Assembly (NCBI GenBank): GCA_030524125.1
Contig: JAUNHB010000021.1
Coordinates: 1-37,286, forward strand
DNA: 37,286 nt
Direction of reading: 5' to 3'
Source of the DNA: Eubacteriales bacterium
Lineage (GTDB): Bacteria > Bacillota > Clostridia > Lachnospirales > Lachnospiraceae
The position numbers and the translations under genes are program-made. The notes beneath the pieces were generated by a model. That model made no database searches, was not told the origin of the DNA, and was given only the letters and a program-made list of their open reading frames with translations. Shown here piece by piece: positions 8,486-16,220 of the stretch. Each line of letters starts with the position of its first letter. The stretch's first letter is position 1.

Positions 8486-10885
8486 ATGAATAGATGGAAA
8501 CGGGTCATGGCGATCCTGCTGGCGGCTTCCGCGGCGCTGTCCGGGTGCGGGAGCGGGGCCGGGCAGGAGAGCGGCAGGACGGGAGCAAAGGATACACAGA
8601 TGGGACGCTATATGGAGCAGGAGATCATGCTGCCGGAGGAGATCGCCCGGCAGTCGTACCCGGCGCTGACTCTTCAGACGATGGAAGACGGGAGTCTGAA
8701 GCTTGCGGAGGAGCAGGCGGGGATCTTTTTGTCGAAGGATCAGGGCGAGACATGGGAGCGGCAGGACGAGGCGTGGCTTTCCGATCTGGCGGAGACGGCG
8801 TATATTTCCACTCTGGCGCTGGCCCCCGACGGAGGAGCGGCGCTGGCCTACACGCCTTATGAGGAGGACGGTCAGGACGCCGATGCGGAGAGCGTCGAGA
8901 CACAAAAGACAGGCCCGGAGGAAGCCGCAGGCGCGGATGAGGGGAGCGCGGAGTCCGCCGCAGATCCGGACGGAGCGTTCTACTCAGAGGCCAGCTTTCA
9001 GCCGCAGTATCTGTATCGGTCGCCGGACGGGACGACGATCCCCATCACCTATGAGAACGGGGAAACATATTTTTATCAGCTCTGGTTCGGTCAGGACAAC
9101 CGCTTGTACGGGTGCAGTATCGGAGGAGGCGTTTTTTACATCGACCCGCAGACCGATACGGTAAAGCAGCTCTTTGAGATCGGAGGGCTTGTGGACTGCA
9201 TGGTCTTTACGGAGAAGCGCATGATCGCGTTTTCCACCCAGGAGACGGCGGTCTATGATCTGGAAAACGGAATGCTGGCGGAGCCGGACACGGCGCTGGA
9301 GCAATTTATGGGATCGACGCTCGAGGAGGCGGCCGGCCTGTCGGACGGCCATGCGGTGGTGGCCGCGGCCGGAGAAGGCGGCGACGTCTTTTATTTTGTC
9401 ACGGAAAAGGGGCTTTACCGCCATGCGGTGGGCGGACAGACTGTGGAACAGATCATCGATGGAAGCATCAATTCCATGGGAGATCCTATGACGTCCTTCG
9501 GCGGCATGGCGGTGCTGCCGGACGGGCAGTTTGCGGTACTCTACGAGGGCGGCAGGCTGTGCCGGTACATCTATGACGAGACCGTGTCCTCGGTGCCGGG
9601 GGAGCAGATCACCGTGTACAGCCTGGAGGACAGCTACACGATCCGGCAGGCTGTGAGCCTCTATCAGAAATCCCATCCGGACGTGTATGTGAAATACGAG
9701 ACGGGCATGAGCGGAACGGACGGCCAGACGGCGGAGGACGCCGTCAAAAATCTGAACGTAAGACTGGCCGCGGGGGAGGGGCCGGACATTCTTGTGCTGG
9801 ACGGACTTCCTATGGAGTCTTATATCGGGAAAGGGATTCTGGCGGACGTAAGCGGCATCGTGCGGCAGATGGACGGAGAGGACGCGCTTCTTGAAAATAT
9901 CGTCGGGGGCTCCGGGGAGGAGGACGGGACGATCCGCTATCTTCCGGTGTGCTTCCGGATCGTCATGACGGCGGGCGACCGTCAGACGGCGGAGCAGACG
10001 AGGAGCCTTTCTGATCTTGCGGACGCGGTGGAGAGACTCCGGCAGGAGCAGCCGGAGGGAAGCATTCTGGGACTGCGGTCTGCGGACGAGGTGATCCGCA
10101 TGCTGGGAGACGTCTGCAGAAACGCGTGGACGGCGCAGGACGGGCAGATCGATCAGGAAGCGCTGGCGGAATTTCTCCGCCTCGCCGCGCGCGTCTGGCA
10201 GGCGGAGCGCGAGGGCTATACGCAGGAGGAGCTGGAGCAGTATGAAGGAAATCAGGAGGCGTGGACGACGGATCTGGCGGGAGAGGGCGATTACTACAAA
10301 AATCTGTCCTCCGGCGCGGTAAATATGGCCATGGGACTCCAGAAGCTCGGCGTTGGTCTTGTGAAGGGAATGGACTTTGACTTCAACATTCTGGCCACGC
10401 TGTCGGAAAAGGAAGATGACTTTGCGTACGGTCCGTTTGAAGGGCAGGCGGGGAGCGTCTATCTGCCAAAGACCATGGCCGGTCTTGCGGCGGCGTCTGC
10501 GGACAACAAAACGGCGGCGGATTTCTACCGGTTTTTGTACAGCCGGGAATTTCAAAGCGCCGGGCTGGCGGAAGGTTTCCCGGTCAATGAGGCGGCCTTC
10601 GGGGAGTTGGAGAACAACCCGCGGGGGGAGGACAGCAGCGGAACCATCGCCATGGCCGCGGAAGGCTCCGAGGATCTGTTCCTGATGGATGTGAAATGGG
10701 CTCCGGGAGAAGATTTCCAGAGACTCGCAGAGATCGTGCGGGAAGCCGCGACTCCTTCTCTTGCGGACACGAACGTGGAGGAGGCGGTGTATGAGATCGG
10801 ACCGGCGGCGCTTGAGGGAACCGTGAGCGCGGAGGAAGCGGCGGAGCAGATCGCAAAGAAGGCGTCGCTTCCGCTGGCCGAGTGA
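8486..10885 (+). CDS. Lipoprotein: N-terminal propeller-like region fused to an ABC solute-binding domain
   Basis: The 799-residue product begins with a lipoprotein signal whose lipobox LSGC places the lipidated Cys at 21. Residues ~55-370 contain an Asp-box (SKDQGETW, 83-90) and repeated short beta-rich blocks such as LYRSPDGTTI and GGVFYIDPQTDTV, suggesting a sialidase-like or WD-like propeller. From ~373 (EQITVYSLEDSYTIRQAVSLY) to the end it matches the family 1 extracellular solute-binding fold, with GPDILVLDGLPMESYI typical of sugar- or oligosaccharide-binding proteins. ATG 8486 is preceded by AAAGGAG. Usual binding proteins are about 420-550 residues, so this is an unusual fusion. The GTGA overlap with the next permease shows coupling. 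The substrate is unknown. Confidence 0.85.
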   Translation: MNRWKRVMAILLAASAALSGCGSGAGQESGRTGAKDTQMGRYMEQEIMLPEEIARQSYPALTLQTMEDGSLKLAEEQAGIFLSKDQGETWERQDEAWLSDLAETAYISTLALAPDGGAALAYTPYEEDGQDADAESVETQKTGPEEAAGADEGSAESAADPDGAFYSEASFQPQYLYRSPDGTTIPITYENGETYFYQLWFGQDNRLYGCSIGGGVFYIDPQTDTVKQLFEIGGLVDCMVFTEKRMIAFSTQETAVYDLENGMLAEPDTALEQFMGSTLEEAAGLSDGHAVVAAAGEGGDVFYFVTEKGLYRHAVGGQTVEQIIDGSINSMGDPMTSFGGMAVLPDGQFAVLYEGGRLCRYIYDETVSSVPGEQITVYSLEDSYTIRQAVSLYQKSHPDVYVKYETGMSGTDGQTAEDAVKNLNVRLAAGEGPDILVLDGLPMESYIGKGILADVSGIVRQMDGEDALLENIVGGSGEEDGTIRYLPVCFRIVMTAGDRQTAEQTRSLSDLADAVERLRQEQPEGSILGLRSADEVIRMLGDVCRNAWTAQDGQIDQEALAEFLRLAARVWQAEREGYTQEELEQYEGNQEAWTTDLAGEGDYYKNLSSGAVNMAMGLQKLGVGLVKGMDFDFNILATLSEKEDDFAYGPFEGQAGSVYLPKTMAGLAAASADNKTAADFYRFLYSREFQSAGLAEGFPVNEAAFGELENNPRGEDSSGTIAMAAEGSEDLFLMDVKWAPGEDFQRLAEIVREAATPSLADTNVEEAVYEIGPAALEGTVSAEEAAEQIAKKASLPLAE

Positions 10886-11760
10886 GGAGGCGCAGGAGGG
10901 AGAGGCCGTCCCGCCGCCGGAAGGGAGCGAGGCCGGGGCGGATTCTCTTTCTTCTGCCAAGCCTTCTGGGAGTCGGTCTGTTCGTGCTGCTGCCCTTCGG
11001 GGATGTGGTGCGAAGGTCGTTCCTGACGGCGGTCACCGGCCGCTTTGCGGGGCTCTCCAATTACAGGACGGTATTTTCCAACGAGGCGTTCCGGCTGGCG
11101 GCGGGAAACACGCTGAAGTTCACGGCGGTGTGCGTGCCCCTGCTTGTGGGAGCGGGGCTTCTGCTGGCGGTGCAGATCGGAAAGGCTGCCCGCGGGGAGC
11201 TGATCCGGTCGCTGTATCTTCTGCCTATGGCGATCCCCGCGGCGGCGGTGGCGCTGTTCTGGAAAATGCTGTTTTCCGACCGGGGGCTTTGGAACGGATG
11301 GCTGTCGGCCCTCGCCGGGCAGACGGTGAGCCTCGACTATATGAACACGCAGGCGGCGTTCTGGGTGCTGGTGTTCAGCTATCTGTGGAAAAATCTCGGC
11401 TATACGGTGGTGCTCTGGATGGCGGGGCTTCACTGCGTGCCGAAGGAGCTGTGCGAAGCGGCGGGGATCGACGGCGCATCGGAGAGACAGTGCTTCTGGC
11501 GGGTCGTGTTCCCGAATCTGAAAGGGTCTCTCTACACGATCACGGTGCTGTCTTTTTTAAACGCCTTCAAGGTGTTCCGGGAGGCGTATCTGGTAGCGGG
11601 CTCCTACCCTCACGAGAGCATTTATTTGTTGCAGCACCTGTTCAACAACTGGTTTGTCCATCTGGAGCTCGACAAGCTGGCGGCGGCCGCCGTGTGCGTG
11701 AGCGTCTTTTTGCTGGCGTTCATTTTGTTGCTGCAGCGGCTGTGGGAAGGAGAGAATTGA
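10882..11760 (+). CDS. ABC transporter permease, MalF/UgpA type
   Basis: Inner-membrane permease of a binding-protein-dependent importer. The 292-residue product has about six hydrophobic segments and the cytoplasmic EAA loop EAAGIDGASERQCFWRVVFP, which docks the ATPase. The N-terminus is very arginine-rich. The GTG start at 10882 overlaps the binding-protein stop (GTGA), and the stop overlaps the next ATG (TGATG), so the three genes are tightly coupled. No ATPase gene is present; systems of this class in Firmicutes often share one MsmK/MsmX-like ATPase encoded elsewhere. Confidence 0.92.
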   Translation: MRRRRRERPSRRRKGARPGRILFLLPSLLGVGLFVLLPFGDVVRRSFLTAVTGRFAGLSNYRTVFSNEAFRLAAGNTLKFTAVCVPLLVGAGLLLAVQIGKAARGELIRSLYLLPMAIPAAAVALFWKMLFSDRGLWNGWLSALAGQTVSLDYMNTQAAFWVLVFSYLWKNLGYTVVLWMAGLHCVPKELCEAAGIDGASERQCFWRVVFPNLKGSLYTITVLSFLNAFKVFREAYLVAGSYPHESIYLLQHLFNNWFVHLELDKLAAAAVCVSVFLLAFILLLQRLWEGEN

Positions 11761-12656
11761 TGAATCATGCATGGAAATACAGAGTCCGGCGTCGGATGTC
11801 CGGCCTGAAAAGAGCGCTCCGGCGGCGCATGCTGACCGTGTGTCTCCTGCTGCTGGGGGCGGTGTTCTGCGCGCCGGTTTTGTACCTGCTGTCCGGCTCC
11901 GTCATGAGCCGCTATGAGCTGAAGCAAAGCCTGACGCCGCTCATGGCAGGGACGGACGGGTATGTGAGCTGGACGTTTTTGCCGGATTACCCGACTTTCG
12001 CTCACTGGGCGGGGCTTTTGTTCCGGACGCCGCAGTTTTTCACGGTATTCTGGAACTCGATGAAGCTGGCGGCGCTGATCCTGGCCGGACAGCTGGCGGC
12101 GGCGGTCCCGGCGGCGTGGGCTTTTGCGGTCTGCCGGTTCCGGTTCCGGAAGGCGCTGTTTTCGCTGTACATTGTGCTGATGCTCATGCCGTTTCAGGTG
12201 ACGATGCTCTCCAGCTATCTGGTGCTGAACGGGATGGGGCTTATGAATACGCACTGGGCGGTGATCCTTCCGGCTGCGTTTTCGACCTTTCCGGTATTTT
12301 TGATCTACCGGGGGTTCTGCGCTCTGCCGGCGGAGATCTTTGAGGCGGCCCGGATGGACGGGGCGGGAGAGTGGACGATCTTCTGGCGGATCGGCGTCCC
12401 GCTGTCCGCAGGCGGGATCCTGTCGGCCATGGTGCTGGGATTTCTGGAGTGCTGGAATATGATCGAGCAGCCGCTGGCTTTTCTGGAGGATCAGTCTCTC
12501 TGGCCGCTGTCTTTGTATCTGCCCCAGATCGATCTCGAGCAGGCCGGATATTCCTTTGCGGCCTCGGTGATCACGCTGATCCCGGCGATCTTCGTGTTTT
12601 TGCTGGGGAGAGAGTATCTGGAGCGGGGAATCGCGGCCTCGGCGCTGAAGGAGTGA
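11760..12656 (+). CDS. ABC transporter permease, MalG/UgpE type
   Basis: Second permease of the importer, 298 residues. It has an Arg-rich N-terminus, about six membrane segments and the EAA loop EAARMDGAGEWTIFWRIGVP. The start at 11760 is chosen because GGAAGGAG precedes it and it forms a TGATG junction with the previous gene; the frame is open upstream only as a shadow of that gene. It would form a heterodimer with the 10882 product. The strong GC bias and spacing match its neighbours. Confidence 0.92.
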   Translation: MNHAWKYRVRRRMSGLKRALRRRMLTVCLLLLGAVFCAPVLYLLSGSVMSRYELKQSLTPLMAGTDGYVSWTFLPDYPTFAHWAGLLFRTPQFFTVFWNSMKLAALILAGQLAAAVPAAWAFAVCRFRFRKALFSLYIVLMLMPFQVTMLSSYLVLNGMGLMNTHWAVILPAAFSTFPVFLIYRGFCALPAEIFEAARMDGAGEWTIFWRIGVPLSAGGILSAMVLGFLECWNMIEQPLAFLEDQSLWPLSLYLPQIDLEQAGYSFAASVITLIPAIFVFLLGREYLERGIAASALKE

Positions 12657-12675
12657 AGAAAGGAGCGGGGAACAG

Positions 12676-14331
12676 GTGGAATTTTGGAAATATCAGAAAA
12701 GGACGGGGACGGCGTTCGCATTCTTTCTGGCGTTTATGCTGCTTTGCACGCTGATCTCCCGTGCCGTCTACGCGTCGGGCCTGGCGCAGGTGACGGCGGA
12801 GACGCCGCGCCGCATGTCCCTGACGCACAAAGTCGAGGCGGAGGGCATAGTGAGCGCCGGGCAGGAGTATGCGCTGAGCGCGCCTCCGGGCGTCAGGGTG
12901 CGGACGGTCTGCATCCGCGAAGGAGACCGCGTGGCGGAGGGGACGCTCCTGTTTGAGGCGGACACGGACGATCTGGAGGAAAAGCTTCAGGAGCTTCGGC
13001 TCCAGATCCGGAAAGCGCAGCTTCAGCTCCAGGCGCTGGAGCAGACAGCTGCGCAGGACGCGCAGGAGAAGCAGACGGAGCAGAGCCGGGCTGCGGAGGA
13101 TTATGAGAGGACCGACAGGAGCACGAAGGAGAGCGTAAGCCGTGCGGAGGAAGATCTGCACGACGCCGAAAAGGCGCTGGAGCGGCTGGAGGAGTCGCCG
13201 GTATCGGTCACCCCGGAGAAGGAGCGAAAGGCCGCGCAGGCCGCTTACGAGCAGTGGGCCGCAAGAGAAACGGAATTAAAGGCGGCGTCGGAGCAGGCGG
13301 ACAGGTATCTTGCGGACGCGGAGGAGAAGATCAGGGAGGCCGAGGCGGCGCTTCAGGAGGCGCACGCCGCGGGGAAGGATACGGCCGGGGCGGAAGCCCG
13401 TCTGGCAGAAGCGAGAGCCTCCGGGGAGAGCGCGTCCAAAGCCGCCTCCGAAGCGAAAGCCGCCTGGGACGCACATGCGGCCAGCCCGGTGACAAAGCCG
13501 GACTATACGGCGGAGGACGAGGCGCTGGCCCAGTGGCGGGAGCGGCGGGAGGAGCTCCGGACGCAGGTCGGGACGGCCGAGCGGGCGGCGGCGGACGCAC
13601 AGCAGTCCCGCTCCGATTCCCTCCTTGAGGCGGAGCGCAAAAAGCAGGACGCCGCGTCCCCGGAGGCGGCGACTGCGGACGCGGAGACGGCACGGCTGGA
13701 GCTTCAGAGCCTGCAGGCGGACGCCGCCGGATATGCGGAGCTTCTGGAGGCGGACGGGCAGGTGCGCGCCGGGGAGGAGGGCGTCGTCACGAAGGTGCTG
13801 GTAAGCCCGGGCGAGCAGACCGGAGAGGGCGCGGCGGTCGTCTGTGCAGATCCTGCAAGTCCGCTTTTGTTTACCGTCTCCCTGACGAAGGAGCAGAAAA
13901 AATATGTCAATCAGGGAGATACGGCGACTCTGACGCTGGGAGGCAGCGCTTCGGAGGTCACAGTGGATTACCTGTCGGAGAACGAGGCGAATCCGCAGAC
14001 GTACGACGTCCGCGTGTTTCTGGAGGCGGGGGAGGGGACCATCGGCCAGAGCGGCGCCTTTTCGCTCACGGCGCAGTCGCAGACGTACGACTGCTGTATT
14101 CCTCTGGCGGCGCTTCGTCAGGATGAAAATCAGAGATCCTATGTGTACACGGTAGGAACGAGATCCGGGATCCTGGGAGAGGAGCTGTCGGCAGAGAAGA
14201 TCTATGTGACGGCGCTTGACAGGAATGAAAGCTACGCGGCCGTGGAGGCGGGGACGCTTAAGGACGTGCCGGTGATCAGCGACTCCACGGAGGAGCTGTC
14301 GGACCGGCAGATCATTCGTTATAAGGATTAG
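12676..14331 (+). CDS. HlyD-like membrane-fusion (adaptor) protein
   Basis: The 551-residue product has one N-terminal membrane segment (about residues 11-33), a first half-lipoyl motif (ALSAPPGVRVRTVCIREGD), a long Ala/Glu/Arg-rich alpha-helical hairpin (about residues 95-355), the second half-lipoyl motif (RAGEEGVVTKVLVSPGEQ) and a C-terminal beta-barrel. This is the plan of periplasmic adaptor proteins that in monoderms work with ABC exporters or tether extracellular partners. The GTG start at 12676 follows AAGGAGCGGGG. It is last in the operon, 19 nt after an importer permease; no exporter or ATPase is nearby, so its partner is unclear. Confidence 0.85.
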   Translation: MEFWKYQKRTGTAFAFFLAFMLLCTLISRAVYASGLAQVTAETPRRMSLTHKVEAEGIVSAGQEYALSAPPGVRVRTVCIREGDRVAEGTLLFEADTDDLEEKLQELRLQIRKAQLQLQALEQTAAQDAQEKQTEQSRAAEDYERTDRSTKESVSRAEEDLHDAEKALERLEESPVSVTPEKERKAAQAAYEQWAARETELKAASEQADRYLADAEEKIREAEAALQEAHAAGKDTAGAEARLAEARASGESASKAASEAKAAWDAHAASPVTKPDYTAEDEALAQWRERREELRTQVGTAERAAADAQQSRSDSLLEAERKKQDAASPEAATADAETARLELQSLQADAAGYAELLEADGQVRAGEEGVVTKVLVSPGEQTGEGAAVVCADPASPLLFTVSLTKEQKKYVNQGDTATLTLGGSASEVTVDYLSENEANPQTYDVRVFLEAGEGTIGQSGAFSLTAQSQTYDCCIPLAALRQDENQRSYVYTVGTRSGILGEELSAEKIYVTALDRNESYAAVEAGTLKDVPVISDSTEELSDRQIIRYKD

Positions 14332-14338
14332 AAAGGTC

Positions 14339-14360
14339 GTTAAGAATTTGTTAAGATTTA
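14339..14360 (+). promoter_or_regulatory. 11-bp direct repeat upstream of cstA
   Basis: GTTAAGA occurs at 14339-14345 and 14350-14356, an exact 11-bp period in an AT-rich stretch. This is the layout of PhoP/OmpR-type operators (TTAAGA-N5-TTAAGA). It begins 8 nt after the stop of the adaptor gene and about 40 nt before the -35 box at 14402. Its regulator is not known. Confidence 0.4.
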
Positions 14361-14401
14361 TAAAAAAAGACTGAAACAGAACGTTTGAACTTTATAAAAT
14401 A

Positions 14402-14430
14402 TTTACAATCTCCCCAAAAAAGTTTATATT
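14402..14430 (+). promoter_or_regulatory. Promoter of cstA
   Basis: TTTACA at 14402-14407, a 17-nt spacer and TATATT at 14425-14430. It gives an untranslated leader of about 130 nt, which contains a small hairpin (ATCCGG / CCGGAT near 14471-14488) but no recognisable riboswitch. Confidence 0.65.
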
Positions 14431-14565
14431 ATGTAGGACGAGTACGTGCAGTTGTCCGGACGGACGTCTTTGGATCCGGCTTTTCCGGATGTGAAACATC
14501 GGAGATTTCTCTGATGGAAAGACCCGGACGGCTGCAGGAAATTATAAAAGAGGGGAGAAAAGCAA

Positions 14566-16056
14566 ATGATAACATTTATAATTGGACTCGTGATCTTAGT
14601 GGCAGGAGCGGCATGTTACGGACGCTTCTGCGAAAAAGTCTTCGGACCGGACGACCGGGAGACTCCTGCATACGCAAAACAGGACGGCATCGACTACGTT
14701 CCCATGAAGCAGTGGAAGAACAGTCTGATCAACCTTTTGAACATCGCGGGAACCGGCCCGATCCTCGGCCCGATCCAGGGTATCCTGTTTGGACCCATCG
14801 CCTTTATCACCATTCCGATCGGAAACATCATCGGCGGCGCTATGCACGATTATTTTTCCGGAATGATCTGCCTGCGCGACGGCGGCACGCAGATGCCGGA
14901 TATGGTGCGCAAGTACAGCAACAAGGGTGTGTTCGGCGTCTATCAGGTATTCTGCAGCCTTCTGCTTCTTCTGGTAGGAGCGGTGTTCATCTACACGCCG
15001 GGCGATATCGCGGCGACGCAGGTGTTCGGCTTTGACGGAGCGGCGACCTCCGTATCCACATGGGTGATCTACGGCGTGATCTTTGTATATTATCTGGTTG
15101 CGACGGTATTTCCCATCGACGCCATCATCGGACGGATCTATCCGATCTTCGGCGCGATCCTTCTGTTTTCCGCAGTCGGCGTGTTCATCGGCCTGTTTGC
15201 TCACGGCTATCCGCTCGTAGAGCTGTGGGATACGTGGAACTATACGGGAGCGGCCAGCGTGGCCTACGGCGATTATTTCTCCGCCGGACATTTCATCCCG
15301 ATCTTCTTCATCACGGTAGCCTGCGGTATCCTTTCCGGATTCCATTCCACCCAGACGGCGATCATCTCCCGTACGGTGAGAAGCGAGAAGGAAGGACGCA
15401 TGACCTTCTACAACATGATGGTACTCGAGGGCTTCATCGCCATGGTATGGGCGGCAGGAGCCATGGGCGTATATAACCTGGGACTGCAGAGCGCGGACGC
15501 TTCTCTGGCGACCGCCACCATCGGCGTGATCTGCAAGAACATCCTCGGACCGGTGGGCGGCGTGATCGCTCTGGTGGGCGTCATCGTCCTTCCGATCACT
15601 TCCGGAGATACGGCGCTTCGTTCCCTTCGTCTGAGCGTGTCGGATTCGCTCAAGATCGATCAGAGCTCTCCGGCAAAGCGTGTGGGACTGTCCGCGGTGA
15701 TCTTCGTTCTGGTAGCGGTGATCCTTGTGTTTGCGAAGATGAATTCCAACGGCTTCAATATCCTGTGGAGATACTTCGCATGGTCCAACCAGACGCTGGC
15801 GCTGTTCGCTTTCCTGGCCATCACGGTATGGATGTTTGAGAGCGGCAAGGGCAAATTTGCGTGGATGCCGCTGATCCCGGGCGCATGGTACACGTTCGTG
15901 ACCATCACCTACATCGCCAACGCCAAGATCGGATTCAACATTCCGTGGGGCGGCGCGTACGTCATCGGAGTCGTTGCGGCGATCGCATACGTGAGCGTCC
16001 TCATATGGTACGGCAAAAAGCGCGCGCAGATGAAAGCGGCTAAGAAAAAGAAATAA
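14566..16056 (+). CDS. cstA: CstA-family carbon starvation transporter
   Basis: Multi-pass membrane protein of 496 residues. CstA-family proteins import peptides or pyruvate during carbon limitation. The N-terminal signature is clear: GRFCEKVFG, then LNIAGTGPILGPIQG and GAMHDYFSGM, and later GILSGFHSTQTAIISRT and ITSGDTALRSLRLS. It is shorter than E. coli CstA (about 700), as is normal for the compact Firmicute branch. ATG 14566 follows GAGGGGAG. It is monocistronic, with its own promoter and a terminator. The substrate cannot be read from sequence. Confidence 0.93.
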   Translation: MITFIIGLVILVAGAACYGRFCEKVFGPDDRETPAYAKQDGIDYVPMKQWKNSLINLLNIAGTGPILGPIQGILFGPIAFITIPIGNIIGGAMHDYFSGMICLRDGGTQMPDMVRKYSNKGVFGVYQVFCSLLLLLVGAVFIYTPGDIAATQVFGFDGAATSVSTWVIYGVIFVYYLVATVFPIDAIIGRIYPIFGAILLFSAVGVFIGLFAHGYPLVELWDTWNYTGAASVAYGDYFSAGHFIPIFFITVACGILSGFHSTQTAIISRTVRSEKEGRMTFYNMMVLEGFIAMVWAAGAMGVYNLGLQSADASLATATIGVICKNILGPVGGVIALVGVIVLPITSGDTALRSLRLSVSDSLKIDQSSPAKRVGLSAVIFVLVAVILVFAKMNSNGFNILWRYFAWSNQTLALFAFLAITVWMFESGKGKFAWMPLIPGAWYTFVTITYIANAKIGFNIPWGGAYVIGVVAAIAYVSVLIWYGKKRAQMKAAKKKK

Positions 16057-16097
16057 AAAGAAAAAGGCTCCCGAAGGGGCCGCAGAAAGAAAACGAC

Positions 16098-16139
16098 AGG
16101 GCTGCGAAATGTGAGAGATCATGTTTCGCAGCCCTTTTT
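16098..16139 (+). terminator. Terminator after cstA
   Basis: AGGGCTGCGAAA (16098-16109) pairs with TTTCGCAGCCCT (16124-16135), 12 bp with a 14-nt loop, then a run of T. The opposite strand lacks a good T-tract, so it mainly serves the plus strand. Confidence 0.88.
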
Positions 16140-16140
16140 C

Positions 16141-16180
16141 TTGTGCAACAGGAAATTTCTCTGAATTTCCTGTTGCACAA
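16141..16180. repeat. Perfect 17-bp inverted repeat between convergent genes
   Basis: TTGTGCAACAGGAAATT (16141-16157) and AATTTCCTGTTGCACAA (16164-16180) are perfect inverted copies around a 6-nt loop. It lies directly after the cstA terminator and 40 nt past the stop of the convergent PurF-like gene. There is no T-tract directly adjoining on the minus strand, so a plain terminator is not obvious; it could be a REP-like element or an mRNA 3'-end stabiliser. Confidence 0.75.
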
Positions 16181-16220
16181 AACGGCGCTCCGCGGGATCG
16201 CACTGCGGCGGATCCTGCGC

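Noticed and set aside
14431-14565. Riboswitch or T-box in the cstA leader
   Set aside because: Only one 6-bp hairpin is visible, with no terminator/antiterminator pair or known conserved motif.
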